Shown here piece after piece: positions 30,800 to 44,200 of a stretch of DNA of 64,000 nt. Source of the stretch: Limnanthes douglasii subsp. nivea. Lineage: Eukaryota; Streptophyta; Magnoliopsida; Brassicales; Limnanthaceae. The stretch is taken from contig JAUPFV010000001.1 in NCBI GenBank assembly GCA_036936605.1, positions 249,424,925 to 249,488,924 on the forward strand, given 5' to 3'. Both the position numbers and the translations under genes were made by a program. The notes under the pieces were generated by a model that made no database searches, was not told where the DNA came from, and worked only from the letters and a program-made list of their open reading frames with translations. Position 1 is the stretch's first letter. Each line of letters opens with the position of its first letter.

Positions 30800-32600
30800 G
30801 ACCAATTGGTGATGCTTCTCTTGTTATATTTGTATTATATTGAAAGTGAGTATTGACTTGCCCATTGCTCCCTTGTTTTTTAACAAAATATGACAACGTC
30901 CCTCTCTCGATTAAATTCTATACTTCTTATTTTAGCGCGATGCAATCCTGGGTATCATGACCCACATCGTTGTGGTACTTACAAAGCGAGTATTCTGATT
31001 CTCTCTATGAGAATAAATTGGTGTCAGTCTTCTAAAATGCACAAGATTCTTAGTTTTATCATAAATAGTAGCTACACTTTTACCCAGTTCAGCAAACCAT
31101 TCAGGTTGACATGAGATTGAGTAATGGATTGTCTCCAGAATCTTTAGGCTTATAATAGTGTCTTCTTTAAGAATTTATTATAAATAGTAGCTACACTTCC
31201 AATAATAGTGTCTTCGTATAATAGTGCCTATAATAGTAGCTACACTTCCAATATACTTCATCAAGTAATGGATTATCTCCAGAATCTTTAGGCCTATAAT
31301 AGTGCCTATAATATTTAGGCCTATAATAGTGTCTTCATCCAGTATCTACAATAGTGTCTTCTTTATCATAAATAGTAGCTACACTTCCATCTCCATAATC
31401 TTTAGGCCTATAATTAATTGTGACACGAGATTGAGTAATAATTTGTGTGTAGGAGCAGACCTATTTTGATGCGATACTCTAGATTTTTTTGTTTCCTCCA
31501 CTATAATCTGTTTTCCAACCTGACTTAATAATCCACCATAAGTAATTGCTTTCTTCCGAATTAATGAATCAGCCTATTAACCCGGATTCAACCTTGTCTC
31601 AGGGAATCAATGACTACTTGTTCAAAACAATCGGTCAACCCATTCTTCGTATTCACAAAACGACTGATATATTATTTCAAAGACTTATTTGGTTCGTGAG
31701 CGCAATGGATGATAGTATCACCATTTCCTTTAAGCTCTTTACTTCAAACGAACTGTCTCCAAAATTCCATCCAGAAAACATCAAAGTTTTTAATAGATCC
31801 TTGTGGTAAACTATTATACCATTTAAAGCACCTCATTTGAAAGTTTGCGAGAAAACTCGACATAAAATTTTATCATCGTCATCAAAATTCATCATAAAAG
31901 TATTGAACTGCTCGAGGTGATTATTAGAATCTTTGCTTCCATCATATTTTTCTATTTTGGAACTGTTAAACCACCTTGGTAGATGTCCAGAGAGTATCTT
32001 TGAGGACAAAGGTGATTGCCTCTAATTGTGGTTATGGCTAAACACACCGTCTTCATCAGGAGTAAAAAATATACCTGGTTTGGAATGAATATCAAATTCA
32101 TCACCTAGTAGATAATCAATACCATGAATTTTTATATTCTTCATCCCCTCCATATCCCTTTTTGTATTATGTTTCTTGGTTAACCAAGATTTCTTTATTC
32201 GACGACCCTGGTCACTACTTGATGAAGAAGACGCATTAGAGACAGATGCTGTAGTTGAATTTTCAGCAGAATCTAACGTGCTCATCACCTGTTTATTTCG
32301 ATGCTCATTTTCATAGTTAATATGAGCCTATGTGGACTGATCATTTTCGACTTGTTTGTTATTATCACCAGCTCATATGAAGATATACCTCATGTATCAG
32401 ATTTTTCTTTCAATGCCCTTTCAGCTTGTCTTTGGGCTTTCAGACCTTTAGTGTCAGCCCTCAACTGATCACTTTCATCTTGTATGAATGGTCTTTCCGC
32501 CATGTTGTGATTGACATGAGACACAATAGCATGCTCATTATCATCTCTCATTCCCTCATTTTCATGAGGTAGCACTTCTTGCGTATTGAGATAAATATCT
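30800..32600 (-). pseudogene. gag (element 2)
   Basis: Gag forms the virus-like particle. The minus strand about 31845-31600 gives RCFKWYNSLPQGSIKNF, WMEFWRQFV, then after a stop SLK-YISRFVNTKNGLTDCFEQVV. This is the retrotransposon gag core (W-x-x-x-L-P-x-G-S-I ... L-x-x-Y-I-x-R-F). The N-terminal, charged part is in frames 32288-32022 and 32575-32390. Two short repeat-rich stretches disrupt the 3' half (31130-31420). Confidence 0.85.
31130..31420 (-). repeat. Irregular repeats within the gag 3' region (element 2)
   Basis: Recurring pieces CTTTAGGCCTATAATAGTG, AATAGTAGCTACACTTCC and ATAATAGTGTCTTC, scrambled over about 290 bp. The same arrangement is present at 62577-62865 in the duplicate copy, so it predates the duplication. 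Confidence 0.8.
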
Positions 32601-32666
32601 CAAAGATTTCTGAACATCCAATTAGTAGTAAGGTTTTGAATAGAGCTATTGAGAACCTTTAACCTC

Positions 32667-32684
32667 CCACTGTGGTAACCAATT
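32667..32684 (-). other. Primer binding site candidate (element 2)
   Basis: Minus-strand TTGGTTACCACAGTGGGAGG begins two bases after the 5' LTR end. Location is right for the tRNA primer site; tRNA identity was not assigned. Confidence 0.55.
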
Positions 32685-33063
32685 TGTTGACGGTAAAAAC
32701 TATTGTGAGGGTGGAATTGGAAGATCTTTTGGTAATTTAGTATTTAAGGTTTTTGTAGAGAGCAGTAAGAGAAGTAAGTTTCTTGTATTTAATTTTTTAG
32801 GAAAAAATTCAACCCATTTAATGTTGTTGGTTGGGGTATTTATACTTTTTTCTATGACTCATGGGCTGTGCGGGTCAAATCTTATATCCGGGTCAATTAC
32901 ATGAGCCCCCAAGCCGAAAAACTAAAATGCTAGGCATATAGCTGAGTCATTGATCCAGTTGAGTTACTATTGTTTATTTGAATTTTATACCTGGTCCAAA
33001 CTACCCATTCAGATAAAATAAGAATTGCTATGATATGCCTCCAACGAAAATCCGATCTAATTA
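32685..33063 (-). repeat. 5' LTR of element 2
   Basis: 379 bp, partner of 22841-23220, followed by the CATGG target duplication. Confidence 0.9.
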
Positions 33064-33068
33064 CATGG

Positions 33069-36000
33069 TACATTTTTCTATTATTTAACTCTTAAAGAAC
33101 CAAACTGATTGTTAAGTTAATTTCTTCTAATCATAACTGGAAAATATCTTTTATTTACATAACCAAGAATAGGGAATACCAATTCGAAAAATAATATGGT
33201 CAAGTCAAACGAAGATGGATGCAAACACATGATATAATTTTTCAATTGTATTACAAATTTATTTTTGCTACCTATTTATTTTTAATTTTTTACAGATTCA
33301 ACTAAACTTCAACATTGTTTTAGAAAATTTTATGGTAAAAAAAAATCATTTAGCATAACTACTCCATGCTTTCTATTCGATTTGTCATCATGAATACAAA
33401 TCTATCTTCATGGTATTTTTTTATTTGGTCTTTGGTCTATCCAATTATGGAAAAGTCACCTTACCTTACCCAAAAAAGAATGTACTATTGAAGATATTGA
33501 AGGTGTGATCCTTTAATGAATGTATTATAAAAATAAATTTGGGAATAGAGTAGATATTCCTAAAAAGAAAGAATGATACTAAGGATGTTAATAGTGTCTC
33601 TCCCCAAAATAATTTTCTTCAGGAAAAGAAAGTTGACCAATTTTAAATTCTTCTCATTAAAATGATGATTCCAACAATTCTCAAGACGTTTCTATTAGCA
33701 AGAAAAATAAGTACAGCTGTGTTGCAAACTTAACTCACCAAAACGAAGATCTGAACGACTCTCAAGAAGGTCGTATTTCCTAAGAAAAGCCTCTTAAGAA
33801 AAAACTTCACATTAAAACAAACAAGAATTTTGATAGAATCTCTGCCTCTATTACTACTACAAAGTAAAATGGATCTATATTACTAACAAGATAATCTATT
33901 CCAACTCTTCTGATCAACAAACGATCAAGGAAAATGCTAACAAATCTACCAGACTTGTTGCATTAGTTCCTGACCCAAAAAGGTAAAAAAAAGCTTGTGT
34001 AAATCCTTCCACTCGCAAGAGTATTTCTACTTCTTATGATCATCAAACGACCAAAAATAAAGTTGACAAATCTACCAAAATTGTTGCTTCGACTCTTAAG
34101 TAGATAAAGGTAGGAACACGGTCTCTGCAAATTCCTCCTCATCATTTGGATGAATTCAAATCTAGTTATATCCTGGACATGTGTCCATAAATGTGAAGAA
34201 TTTGTGACCCAAAGTTGTGCATATTAACTGATCAATAACAGATAAAAAAGGCTTCATTTGGACACACTTTGTCGAGGTCAGTAAAATCCACACACATTCT
34301 TCATTGTCCAGTATTCTTTTTGACCAATACTAGGTTAACAACCCAAGTTGGATATCTTGATAGCCTTATGTATTCTAGTCTCAATAATATTTTTACCTCT
34401 TTGAAGATGACTTATCCTTTCTTATGAGAGAAATCCCTCATCTTTTAACGAACCAGTACCAATCTCTTATGGATCCATAACTCGTGACAAATGCCAGAAG
34501 AGCTGACCTCGAAAACATTATGAGCACTCCAAGCAAAAACATCTGAATTCTTTTTTTAACAACTTCATTAGTTTATATTTGAAGCTCTGACTTAGTTGAC
34601 CACCTGCCCACTTGTTAACTCTTCTTGAATTAATCCACCTAAAGTTTCGCCATATTGTATGTCCTCTCTAAGATTATAAAGTTCATTTTCAAATTCATGT
34701 TTTGATCCAGTTAACGAGCCTCTCCCAAACTCTATAATTGCTATGGAGCCAATTTCTTGGGATATAAGAAGATTTCATAATCATCCATGGTTGTTCTCTG
34801 AATATACTTGTTATTCAAACCAATTTTATAACATGATACTTAAAGCATTTATGTAATGATGAGGTACCTCAATTTTGTGCAACCACCGACCCAAAATTAC
34901 GTTGTACGAGCTTGGAACGTCGACTATGAAGTTTTTATAGTATTTTCAGTATTACCATAACTAGTAGTTACAAGAAAAACTTACCAGCACAACGAGAATA
35001 TTTCACTTCATAGCTAACCAACTACTTGTCGGTAGACTTATATGGAGGTACCCCAAATCATTTTCTCATAGTTGTTCTTCAAAATAACGTTGGCCAAACT
35101 TCTCTCATCAGCCAAATAAACCTCCAATTTTTTTATTATATTTTTTCTAGAAGCTTGGCATATCCCAGACAAACTATCATCGCAAAAAATAGTATAAAAT
35201 TATTGTTGTTTCTCTTTATCTTATTTTATCTTATTTTATTTTATCTTATCTTATCTTATCTTATCTTATCTTATCTTATCTTATCTTATCTTATCTTATC
35301 TTATCTTTTCTAATCTTTCATGTTTTATACTTCATTCATTTTTCATCGTTCATTTATCCTCTCTTACTTTCACAAACTGAAGAAGCTTTCATTGTCTATT
35401 AATATTTGAACGTCATCTTGCAATTAGAAACAATTATCGATCACGTGACCATGATCATTATGGTAGGTGTCAAAATAACTTTAAGACTTTTCATTTCTTG
35501 GAGCCAGCATTACACGAGAAGGTTGATAATTTTTGTTTCTATTTGTCTTGTAAAAGATAATTCTGCTATTTTCAATAAAAAAAATGAACCTTCGAGTGGG
35601 TCGTTATGATATATATTTTTGGTATGCTTAATAAAATTCTCACGATCTCTTCATGTCTAACCTCATCCTTATTTTTATAGTCCTGTACTATTTTTTTTGG
35701 ATCTTGGGATTTGGACAATAAAAGGATTCTTTCTTAGACTCTTTGACTCTAATAAACAGTTCCGACCTCTCCAAAATATATCTCACAGTATCTAAGGAAA
35801 ATCTGATTAGATCTATATACAATTGTCCTTCCACATTAATTCATTTTTTAAATGATGCCACAACTACATCTTCCTTACACTTTGACAAACTGTTCATCTC
35901 ACGTACAAACCTCTGAGCATAGTTCTTCAACACTTTTCCTTTCCTTTGTTACATGTTTATTATAGAATCACTTTCTTTTTTGTGTGCTAACTTACTAATA

Positions 36001-36500
36001 AAATGATTTCTGAGCTCTTTTATGAGGCCTTCAAAGTTTTGAATTATTCTTTTTGGTAACCAGTTAAACCAGTCTAGTGTATTATCTTTAAATATAATCG
36101 AAAAAGCTTTTCCATAATATGATATAATTTGTATTAAAACCTAACATCATGTTACTAAACCACTCTAGATGATGTTCAAGATCTCTTAAACCGTCATAGG
36201 TATCCATTAGATACGAATCATATATTTGAGGAAGTATTCCGTTAAAAATTCTTCGGTCAAATTAAGACTCGTGAAGCATACGTACAACCAATTTTGGTTT
36301 TTATTGGTTGTATCACCACGCTTCAACTTCATTTTCTTTTACTTTTTACTACTAATTTTATCCAGCTGCAAATATATTGTTCCTTTTTATACCTAAATAT
36401 TATTTTTTTTCTTTTATCTTTTTTGTGCAGCTTGCCATACTGGTCTCTCTTATTTATTCTCTACTTTCCCTTATTTTTGACATAATACTTTTTGTTTTGA
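33069..36500 (-). mobile_element. Older Ty3/gypsy relic, gag-protease-RT (element X)
   Basis: Minus-strand fragments in polyprotein order. Gag at about 36130-35890: TLDWFNWLPKRIIQNFEGL and NYAQRFVREMNSLSKC. Protease-linked motif at 34930-34871: VDVPSSYNVILGRWLHKIE. RT motif at 34312-34261: RMCVDFTDLDKVCPNE. Many stops. The left part (33680-34150) has a plus-strand Lys/Ser/Asn-rich reading that might be a decayed antisense gene. Element 2 inserted next to or inside this relic. LTRs not found. Confidence 0.75.
35216..35306. repeat. (TTATC)n microsatellite
   Basis: About 15 tandem copies of TTATC inside the gypsy relic. An open frame across it encodes only repeated Leu-Ile-Leu-Ser-Tyr and is an artefact. 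Confidence 0.95.
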
Positions 36501-38049
36501 AATTGTAACGCCCCAGTTCGCTTCTCAACTCTCACTTTAGCTGTTTGATCTCTTTTGAGTTATAGTGGACTAGTCTGGCTTGTTCTTGTTTCAATTATAT
36601 AATCAGAATATCGAATAGTTAGATACTAGAAGGAGTAGTTGGCAAACCTTGTGCGATTTTGATTTTATGAAAACCTTATACTTCCATTGTGTGAGTATAA
36701 TCATTTGCTAAACCTTTTTTATATCAGTTAGTGAAACTGATAATTACTATGCCCTATTTACAATACATAATTTACTAAAGATTTGCATAGCAAGTTATAA
36801 TGCATATAGTATTTGCAAAAAAATGTTTGTTTTTGGCTGGGAAACAAAATATACAATTTGATTTTTAAATGAAAATACTGGTTTTTCCACCTTCATACAA
36901 ATTGTTTATTAGAATTTTTTCTCCCCACTTTCCCTTTATATAAGAGATCACACCCCTCTCTCTCTCAAGTTTATTTCGAAATCCCTCTTGAGCAGTTGTA
37001 CATTCACCCACATGCTTATTTTTTATCACCAATTTGTACAGACGTAAAATTAAATCCATCTACTAGAAAAAGATAATTGAATTAACCAACTTTTAGCCTT
37101 CAAAAAATTGTTTGTTTTCTAATGTACTTATGAGTCTCATTTTTCAAACTTTTGTATATGACACAATGTTTAACTAAACTAAAATTTCCTTACGTACATT
37201 ATCAAGTGTATGAATAATGCAAGACACGATATGTATTATTCAACTACATTCAGATTTTATCTTAGCATTGTATGCATTCATATTGGTTTTGTTTTTGTAT
37301 ATATATATATATATATAAACATGATTCAGTTGCATGTATTCATATAAATTTGGAAAACATATTGATATATCACTTACGAAACATATTGTAATCACAAAGC
37401 TCTGTGAAATCTTAATTCATATGACATACAAAACTTGATTAAAGACATATTTAGAAACACATGTCATGTGTAAAATCTTACTTGTACATCGTATGCAAAA
37501 CCTTTATTGTATATGATATGCAAAACCCACTAATTATACTTTTCATGTAAGATTGTACACGGCAGTTTTGAAATCAAGTATATTAGTTACAAAACCATAC
37601 CTTAAATTTTAAAATAATATTTCATTATCTAATAAAAAATTAGTCTAATTTAAAAAAAAAGTATATTAATATAATATGAACTAAAAGTTTAACGATTTCT
37701 TTCTATACCACAATGTCTTATCTATTTGTTCTCTCTCTCGAACATTAAAAAACATCCCCAAATATTATCAGGATTGTTTATTAAATTTAAATATTTTCTC
37801 AGTGTTCATTTATGTTATCCTTTGGCGTAGCCTAATTTATACAATATTTGTTTCTTAATAATATTTATACAATATTAGTTTTCACATATAATAAATACTA
37901 TTGTTTTCACAGTAAATGTTATTTATTTTGTATATAATAAACACTATTAATTTTGCATATTAGAAATAATATTGGTTTCAGATACACAAGAATAATATTA
38001 GATTTTCTCATAATAGGCATTTTTGGTTTTGCTGATAATACAACACCTT

Positions 38050-38890
38050 TATGTAGGAAATATGGGCTAATTTGTCCCATCTGCCGATTTATCTCGATAA
38101 AGATTTGTTGACTGAATTACGTTGCACTGCCGAACAAGACTATATATTTTGGATAATGGGATTTTCTACAAGGTAATAAAGGAATAACATATTGAGCGTT
38201 TGAGGAACACACCCTTCGACACCCTTTAAAAGCATTATTTGATAAGAGAGTTAATGGTAGAGATGGCCGATAAAAAAGAGGGGACCTAATAGCTGAAGTT
38301 ATTAAGACATACAATAGTGACCAAACAACATTTATTTTCGGTAAAAAAAGATGAATCTCATAAATTGATGTCAAAGTCATTTTTGGTATTAAGTGAGACA
38401 TAACAAATGTCATTTTAAAAGAACGTTTCGGAAATGATGGAGGAATAATGAGTGAGTTTATGTATATTTATGATATATTTCAAAAATACTTTGGAATATA
38501 ACAAATGAAAAGGATATTCCGCACAAATAACAAATAAGAAGATAAATATAATAAATTCAACTTAAGTATTACTACACGATATTAATCAAATCTCAATTAC
38601 TAACTTAACTGTTAGTTTAAGATTCACTATTAATAGAAACAACAACATTAAACGATGCCAAAATAATACACGATGTAGTTGTACTCCTTATACCATCAAT
38701 ATGCTCAATTTTATTATTCTCTACTTCAGGAGACGTGATGGCTTAAATAATAGTTCACTTCACTTAAATCATGGATAAAGTAAACACTTACGATTGGGGG
38801 AAATTTAGTAGGGAGAAATTGGTAAATTATATGAAAAATTGTTTATCCAAAAATCCAAAGAAAACTATAGGATGTGTCGCAATTTAATAG
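38050..38890 (+). pseudogene. Relic resembling the plant mobile domain / Ulp1-associated ORF family
   Basis: Plus-strand pieces in several frames: LTELRCTAEQDYIFWIMGF (about 38111-38167), DQTTFIFGKKR then DVKVIFGIK (about 38320-38390), and KVNTYDWGKFSREKLVNYM (about 38778-38835). The order E-Q-x-x-I-x-x-x-G-F, T-x-x-F-x-F-G ... D-V-x-x-I-F-G-I and Y-x-W-x-x-x-x-x-x-L-V resembles plant DUF1985/mobile-domain proteins that are often carried by Mutator-like elements. Heavily broken. The assignment comes from short motifs only, and this region is missing from copy B. Confidence 0.3.
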
Positions 38891-39104
38891 TTAGTAACTT
38901 ATTTTTTTGACACTATTTTTTTTATAATAACATTTTTATTGTTTGCGACATTTAAGTGTAGCCATTTATTCTAGAACACACAGTCATAAAAACACAACCA
39001 GTTGGTGGATCCTTAATCACTCATTACGTGAAATTGTTTGCACTTGAAGGAAGCTACAAGAATAGTTTAGTTGAATCATTAAAGAATATTAAAACTTTAC
39101 AGGT

Positions 39105-39320
39105 ATGCTAGAATAATTGTTTCACGAGGAACTTAACACTGGTTTTACAAGTAACTGGACAATAATTTCGCAAAGGATTTAACACTAGTTTTACAAACAT
39201 ATAAATAATAAGTTTGCAAGAAACTTAGCACTAGTTTTGCAAACACCTTAATAGTAATTTTATTAGCAACTTAACAATAGTTTTCCAACAAAATTAATTA
39301 TATTTTTGCAAGCAACTAAA
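39105..39320. repeat. Degenerate tandem repeat of about 58 bp
   Basis: Four units built on AACTTAACACTAGTTTTACA plus a variable AATAATTTTGCAAG part. Confidence 0.75.
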
Positions 39321-40460
39321 TCTTACATTAACTTTTCAAGTTTTTACTCTACGTTTTGTTCTAACAGATGTCGAAAAAAGGTATTTAGAATAGCAGATGA
39401 AAACGAGGCACATCAAGCAAAAAACAGTGAATCGGCGGTGGATTAGAATATAACAAAGTTAACAAAACTCACACATACCTTTAAAATCTTTAAAATACTC
39501 ACTATTTCGCCAAAATATTTGGACCTTCGTATAATCTAATTAATTACCAATTATTTTATTTAATCTCTACTTTTTTAAGCTAAATAAATGTTTAATTTAA
39601 ATAAATTAATTAAATAAATCTCGTATTTCGTGCAACTAAATTAATTTAAAATATGTACAGATAAAGCCTTTGATTTGTGTGCAATTAAAGTAGTTAGAAA
39701 CCTAACAAATCACGTCTATTATGGAAAGTAAAATTTTATCACGATGAGAATTTTGTTTTATTTATCAAATAAACACAAACCAAACTATTCTCTAATACTG
39801 TGTTTAAGAAAATACGATTACAATTTTATCTATTAAATTGTATTTTATAAAATAGCTTAACTAATGAATATACAAAATAATACTTTAATAAATCGGAGAT
39901 CAAATAACTAGACGATCAATACTTTGTTTATTCTATATCTTAGAAGTCTATTTTCTCTGAATGACTTGTTTAAATATAGAAATTTCTAAAAAGAATAACA
40001 AAACGTTAGCTACTATAACATTCCACTTCCTTCTTTTAAGGAATTAAAAGTTATTTCGGTAAGTACTTTATTAGTTTGTTATAGCTTTTTATTTTTGTTC
40101 TAATTAAATTTTACTATTTTAAAACAGTTAGATTACGTATATATTTTATACTCAAAATACACATTACAACTGGTATAGTTATATATATTAATTATAAGTA
40201 TGTTTTATATCATTAAAACTGAATTTATATATTTTTTAATATTTGCAAGTAAATTTAAGCAAATTAATATTTTAAGCAATGACATGTATTTATCGAACCC
40301 GGTACTTTCTTATTATCTAACAAGCTATTAGACTTAGTCCTAATCAAAACAAAAAAAAATCTAAAATAATTAGGAACAAAATAGGTTTCAATTTTTTTTA
40401 TTAATATATATTATTTTAACTGCATCTAAATTATTAGTGTAATTTACTCGTAAAAAAATA

Positions 40461-40602
40461 AAAAAACATTAATTTATGAGTGAAAATTAATAACTGAAAA
40501 ACATAAAAATTCCATATAATAAAAAACATTAATTTATGAGTGAAAATTAATAACTGAAAAACATAAAAATTTCATATAATAAAATAACATTAATTTATAA
40601 CA
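40461..40602. repeat. 60-bp tandem repeat
   Basis: 2.4 copies. AACATTAATTTATGAGTGAA and the following bases recur at 40521 with a single change, and start again at 40581. Confidence 0.95.
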
Positions 40603-40969
40603 TTATATCTATGATATTATTCATTTAAAAAATTTATATATAATAACAAACAATTCAGAGTTAACGTCATATCTAATTACGATTCGACTCTACCAAATTT
40701 AAAAAAAAATAATAATTCTCTATTTGTTGTTTATTACATATTTTGGTTGGTTTAGGTTCCAAAAATCAACAAAAACTAAAAATATACTTTTAATTTTAAA
40801 ATCTCTAATAACATTAATTCTCAGTTTTTTAAGAGTTTCAAAAGTAGTTGTTATAATGTTTAGTTAATAATCTGATGAGTTATCAACTATTTTTTTATAA
40901 TATCATAGTTTATCAAGTTCTCGACTATTTGTTAATTTTATTTTTTTAATTATTTGTCTAATATCTTGT

Positions 40970-41220
40970 AATAATATTTAACAAATTTTACAAGCCTCCA
41001 AATACAATATGCAAACCTCAGAACACTAATTGTAAGCTTTGAAATTGCACTCGCAAACCCGTGAACGTTATTTACAAACCTTAATACATCATTTGAAAAT
41101 GTCATTCGTCCCCAAACCAACTTTAGATGCCATTTATACACCGTCTGAAGTTATTCGTAGCTTCTGATAACAATCTTTAATTTTCAAACGCAACTTGCAA
41201 ACCGTCTGACGTTACTATAA
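40970..41220. repeat. Degenerate short repeats (GCAAACC motif)
   Basis: Loosely periodic GCAAACC/TACAAACC segments followed by GTTAT-like sequence. Weak. Confidence 0.4.
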
Positions 41221-44200
41221 TCAATTCTATTAAAAAAATTGGTACGAACAATAATATGTCGCCATTACGATAACAATGACTTGAATCCACCCGAAAGGAA
41301 CGAGTTGACTAAGATACATTCATATCAGTTGGAGGTAATCTAGCATCAACGAATGAAGAGGCACACAAAATATCGCGTCAAACATAATCATGAACATCAA
41401 TGTCTCGTGTTCAAACTAATCCGTAAGTGGCTAGCCCGCGGTTAGAGGTCTAATTACCATAATTTTCGGTAATTTTCATTTCTCTCGTAGAAACTGTATT
41501 TTATATGACAATTCTGGTTTGTGTCGATTCAACAACAACCTATATTCAAAGACTATGGGATGTTGAGAACTATCTTCCGCATTTGAAAACTTTCTTTCGT
41601 TACTTGGCTTGTGGTTTTACCCGTCTTCTTTGTGTATTTTTCATGATGTGAAATCTGCACAGAGTAGACCACCTACATTTCCTTCCTCCACTAACCCCTT
41701 GCGGGTGGAACAAAACCAGTGCATTGAATTTTCTGGAAAATAACACATTCGAGCTATTCAGTGCCAATGACATAAGGGTAATATGTATGTAAATTGATGC
41801 CACAATTACCTCAAGGCCTAATATGGCGTGACGAGCTGCTAGTTCTATCACGTGGTATCCTATTTTGGTGTTTCGATCTTGGACCAATACTATCATACAA
41901 GAAACTATATCCATAATTGTTACGGTAGTCAGACCTCCACCAGTACTAGACGCACTCGTTTTAGTATATGAGGTTAGACTCTCACATTTTTTTTTACTTT
42001 AAGCTCTTTGACCTACGACCTGCTCGAGAGTTCCTAATATTTTTGTTTTTTATTTTCAAGGGCTACTTGTTAGGTCAACTAGACATCAAGTTCCATCTTC
42101 ATACTGTCAGTGAATGAGACACGACCAATTCTGCATTTTTTCTCACATCTCGTCACCTGTAGCATAAATTTATATCTCACTCCCGTCCAATAATTTAGGC
42201 CCATGAGATCTCTCATAAATGGAAGATCTCACCGATGGTTGAGGGAGATGCAGCTTCTCAACCATCAGAGGTTATAACTCTAGCTTTGACGAGTCAATCT
42301 AGATCTAGCTACCTTTCAAACATATTTTATTTGGATGCTGCCAAAAACCTAACATCATTGAATCGCTTCGGGGCTAAAAACTGATGATACAATATTTTGT
42401 ATGTCCCTTTAACAAGGGTGCACAACTAGGATATCCACTTAAGAAAAATTAACAAGAAATAACAGTGTTTTTATCGAGACACTCTCTCGAATGCTTGTCA
42501 TGGACAATGCGTATAAGACTATTAGATGCGGGATATCTTTGTTCAAAATAATATATATTATTTCCATAAATATGATGTTTTGTATTGGGTTCTCATTCAT
42601 CACTAAGAAGAAGCAAGATATCTATGAACATGTAGTGTTATACTAAATTATCATGGATTTTCTTTGATGAATAGTCCTGCAAAAAATCGGTTGTGACTCA
42701 TATGTTATGTGAATGATATATTAAGGAGAATGCACGTACCAACACTTCAGAAAAAAAATAAGAATTTTAAAATTCTTAAGGATACTTGGAGGATTGTGGT
42801 CGGGTCTATCACTATTTTCAACATGAACGATAATTTAATGAAAGTGCGATAATCATTCAAATAAGCGAGCAAAAAGGTAGAATACGTGATAGACTCTTGG
42901 ATAATACAATATAAAAGTAAATTCATACATGCATACATAAATAAGATCATGTATTTTCCCAAGACAATGACCAACAAATAACATTATCGTTGTTTATAAA
43001 TGTTGAATTACGAAATAATGTATATATGGTTACAAAATATGTCATATGATGGATTTCAAGGTTTTTCCCATGAAAAACATCAAATATTAATATTTTGAAA
43101 CAAATTATAGTAGTTATATTACGAAGGGTAGTAAAGAGTTTTAATCTGTAATGTAGTATAATAGTTATGTTGTGCAATGTAGTATAATACTTTTGATGTG
43201 AAATGATTAATTACGATAATTATAATTATGAAACTAATGTATTTATAACATATAAACAATAATTCAGGTAGAAAGCACGCACGCTAGGCTTATAACATTC
43301 ATTGGATCAAATGTGTTAAAATTTAATCTTTTTTAGGAAAAAGTCGACCAATTGCTTGCAATTCAACATTCAACTATAAAAGAATCATTGAAAATAAGCA
43401 AATATTATGTTGTGCATGATTATCAATTGAATACTTTTCCTGATTTATGTGGACATGTTATGGAATATATTTTGAAGATAATTTAGAAAATTAAGAAGAT
43501 GCTAAAAAGGTAGGAAGTGAAACCATCGATATAAATTTGTTTAAGTCAAAAAAATCAAAGGTTAACATGGACCCATGAACTTGAACTACTTCAACAAGAT
43601 AGCAGGTGAGTTATTGTATGTATTATAGATGACCATTATAAAAAAACTATCCATCTTCCATCGTGTTAAGATTATAGGAGAATAACAGTTTGTCTTTGAT
43701 TATGAATTTTCAAATGCAAAGCTAGATGTTTTCCCCATTATTGAAATATGTCATTGGCTAAAACTATTAACACGAATATTGGATAATTCGATTACTATTA
43801 TGTGCGAAGTCTAATAGATTGTTAAAACAATATATCATACTCCCGGTCCAAATATGTGGTAGAGGAAATGAAATCTACGTGAACAATACTAAAAAATAAT
43901 CTTTCTTGTTTTGAACATGTAAAAAAAATGTGGACCAAATCTAATGAAAATCGTGTTAACACTCATGATTTTGTTACACGAGTTAAAAAATTGGATACCA
44001 CCGCATGATATAATGTAGAAAAATCTCCACTAACTCAAATAGGAAACCATTTGCAAGAAACAAACGTGAGCTGGGTCTAAAGGTTGAGCATCACCTATAA
44101 CATCCAATGCGGTAACAAATATCATATACTTTTCGGCTACGAAACTCCACAAACAATATTTGTAAGTTGTATACCATCATATACGCATCCATAAATTATT

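Larger units (their letters stand above)
22841..33063 (-). mobile_element. Complete Ty3/gypsy Tat-lineage retrotransposon (element 2)
   Basis: 10,223 bp on the minus strand. LTRs at 22841-23220 and 32685-33063 align nearly without gaps and differ at roughly one base in eight by eye, so the insertion is old. A perfect 5-bp target duplication, CATGG, is present at 22836-22840 and 33064-33068. Reading on the minus strand: 5' LTR, gag, protease, RT, RNase H, integrase, tandem array, antisense gene (plus strand), 3' LTR. Every domain is decayed. The LTR sequence differs from that of element 1, so the two are different families of one lineage. Confidence 0.93.
36657..40100. repeat. Diverged long repeat, copy A
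   Basis: Two blocks, 36657-37810 and about 39560-40100, match 44697-48765 (hAT excluded) and about 49300-49850 of copy B in the same order. Landmarks include TTTACAATACATAATTTACT, CATCTACTAGAAAAAGA and ATGATATGCAAAACCCAC. The centre (37810-39560) differs between copies and holds a decayed plant-mobile-domain-like reading in A. No transposase or terminal repeats recognised. (TA)n at 37292-37315. Confidence 0.8.

Noticed and set aside
35026..35313. 95-residue frame ending in repeated Leu-Ile-Leu-Ser-Tyr
   Set aside because: The tail is the (TTATC)n microsatellite. The rest overlaps, in antisense, the protease region of a gypsy relic.
36507..36530. TGTAACGCCCC as start of a gypsy LTR
   Set aside because: The motif is a common LTR start, but no second copy, end or primer site was found.
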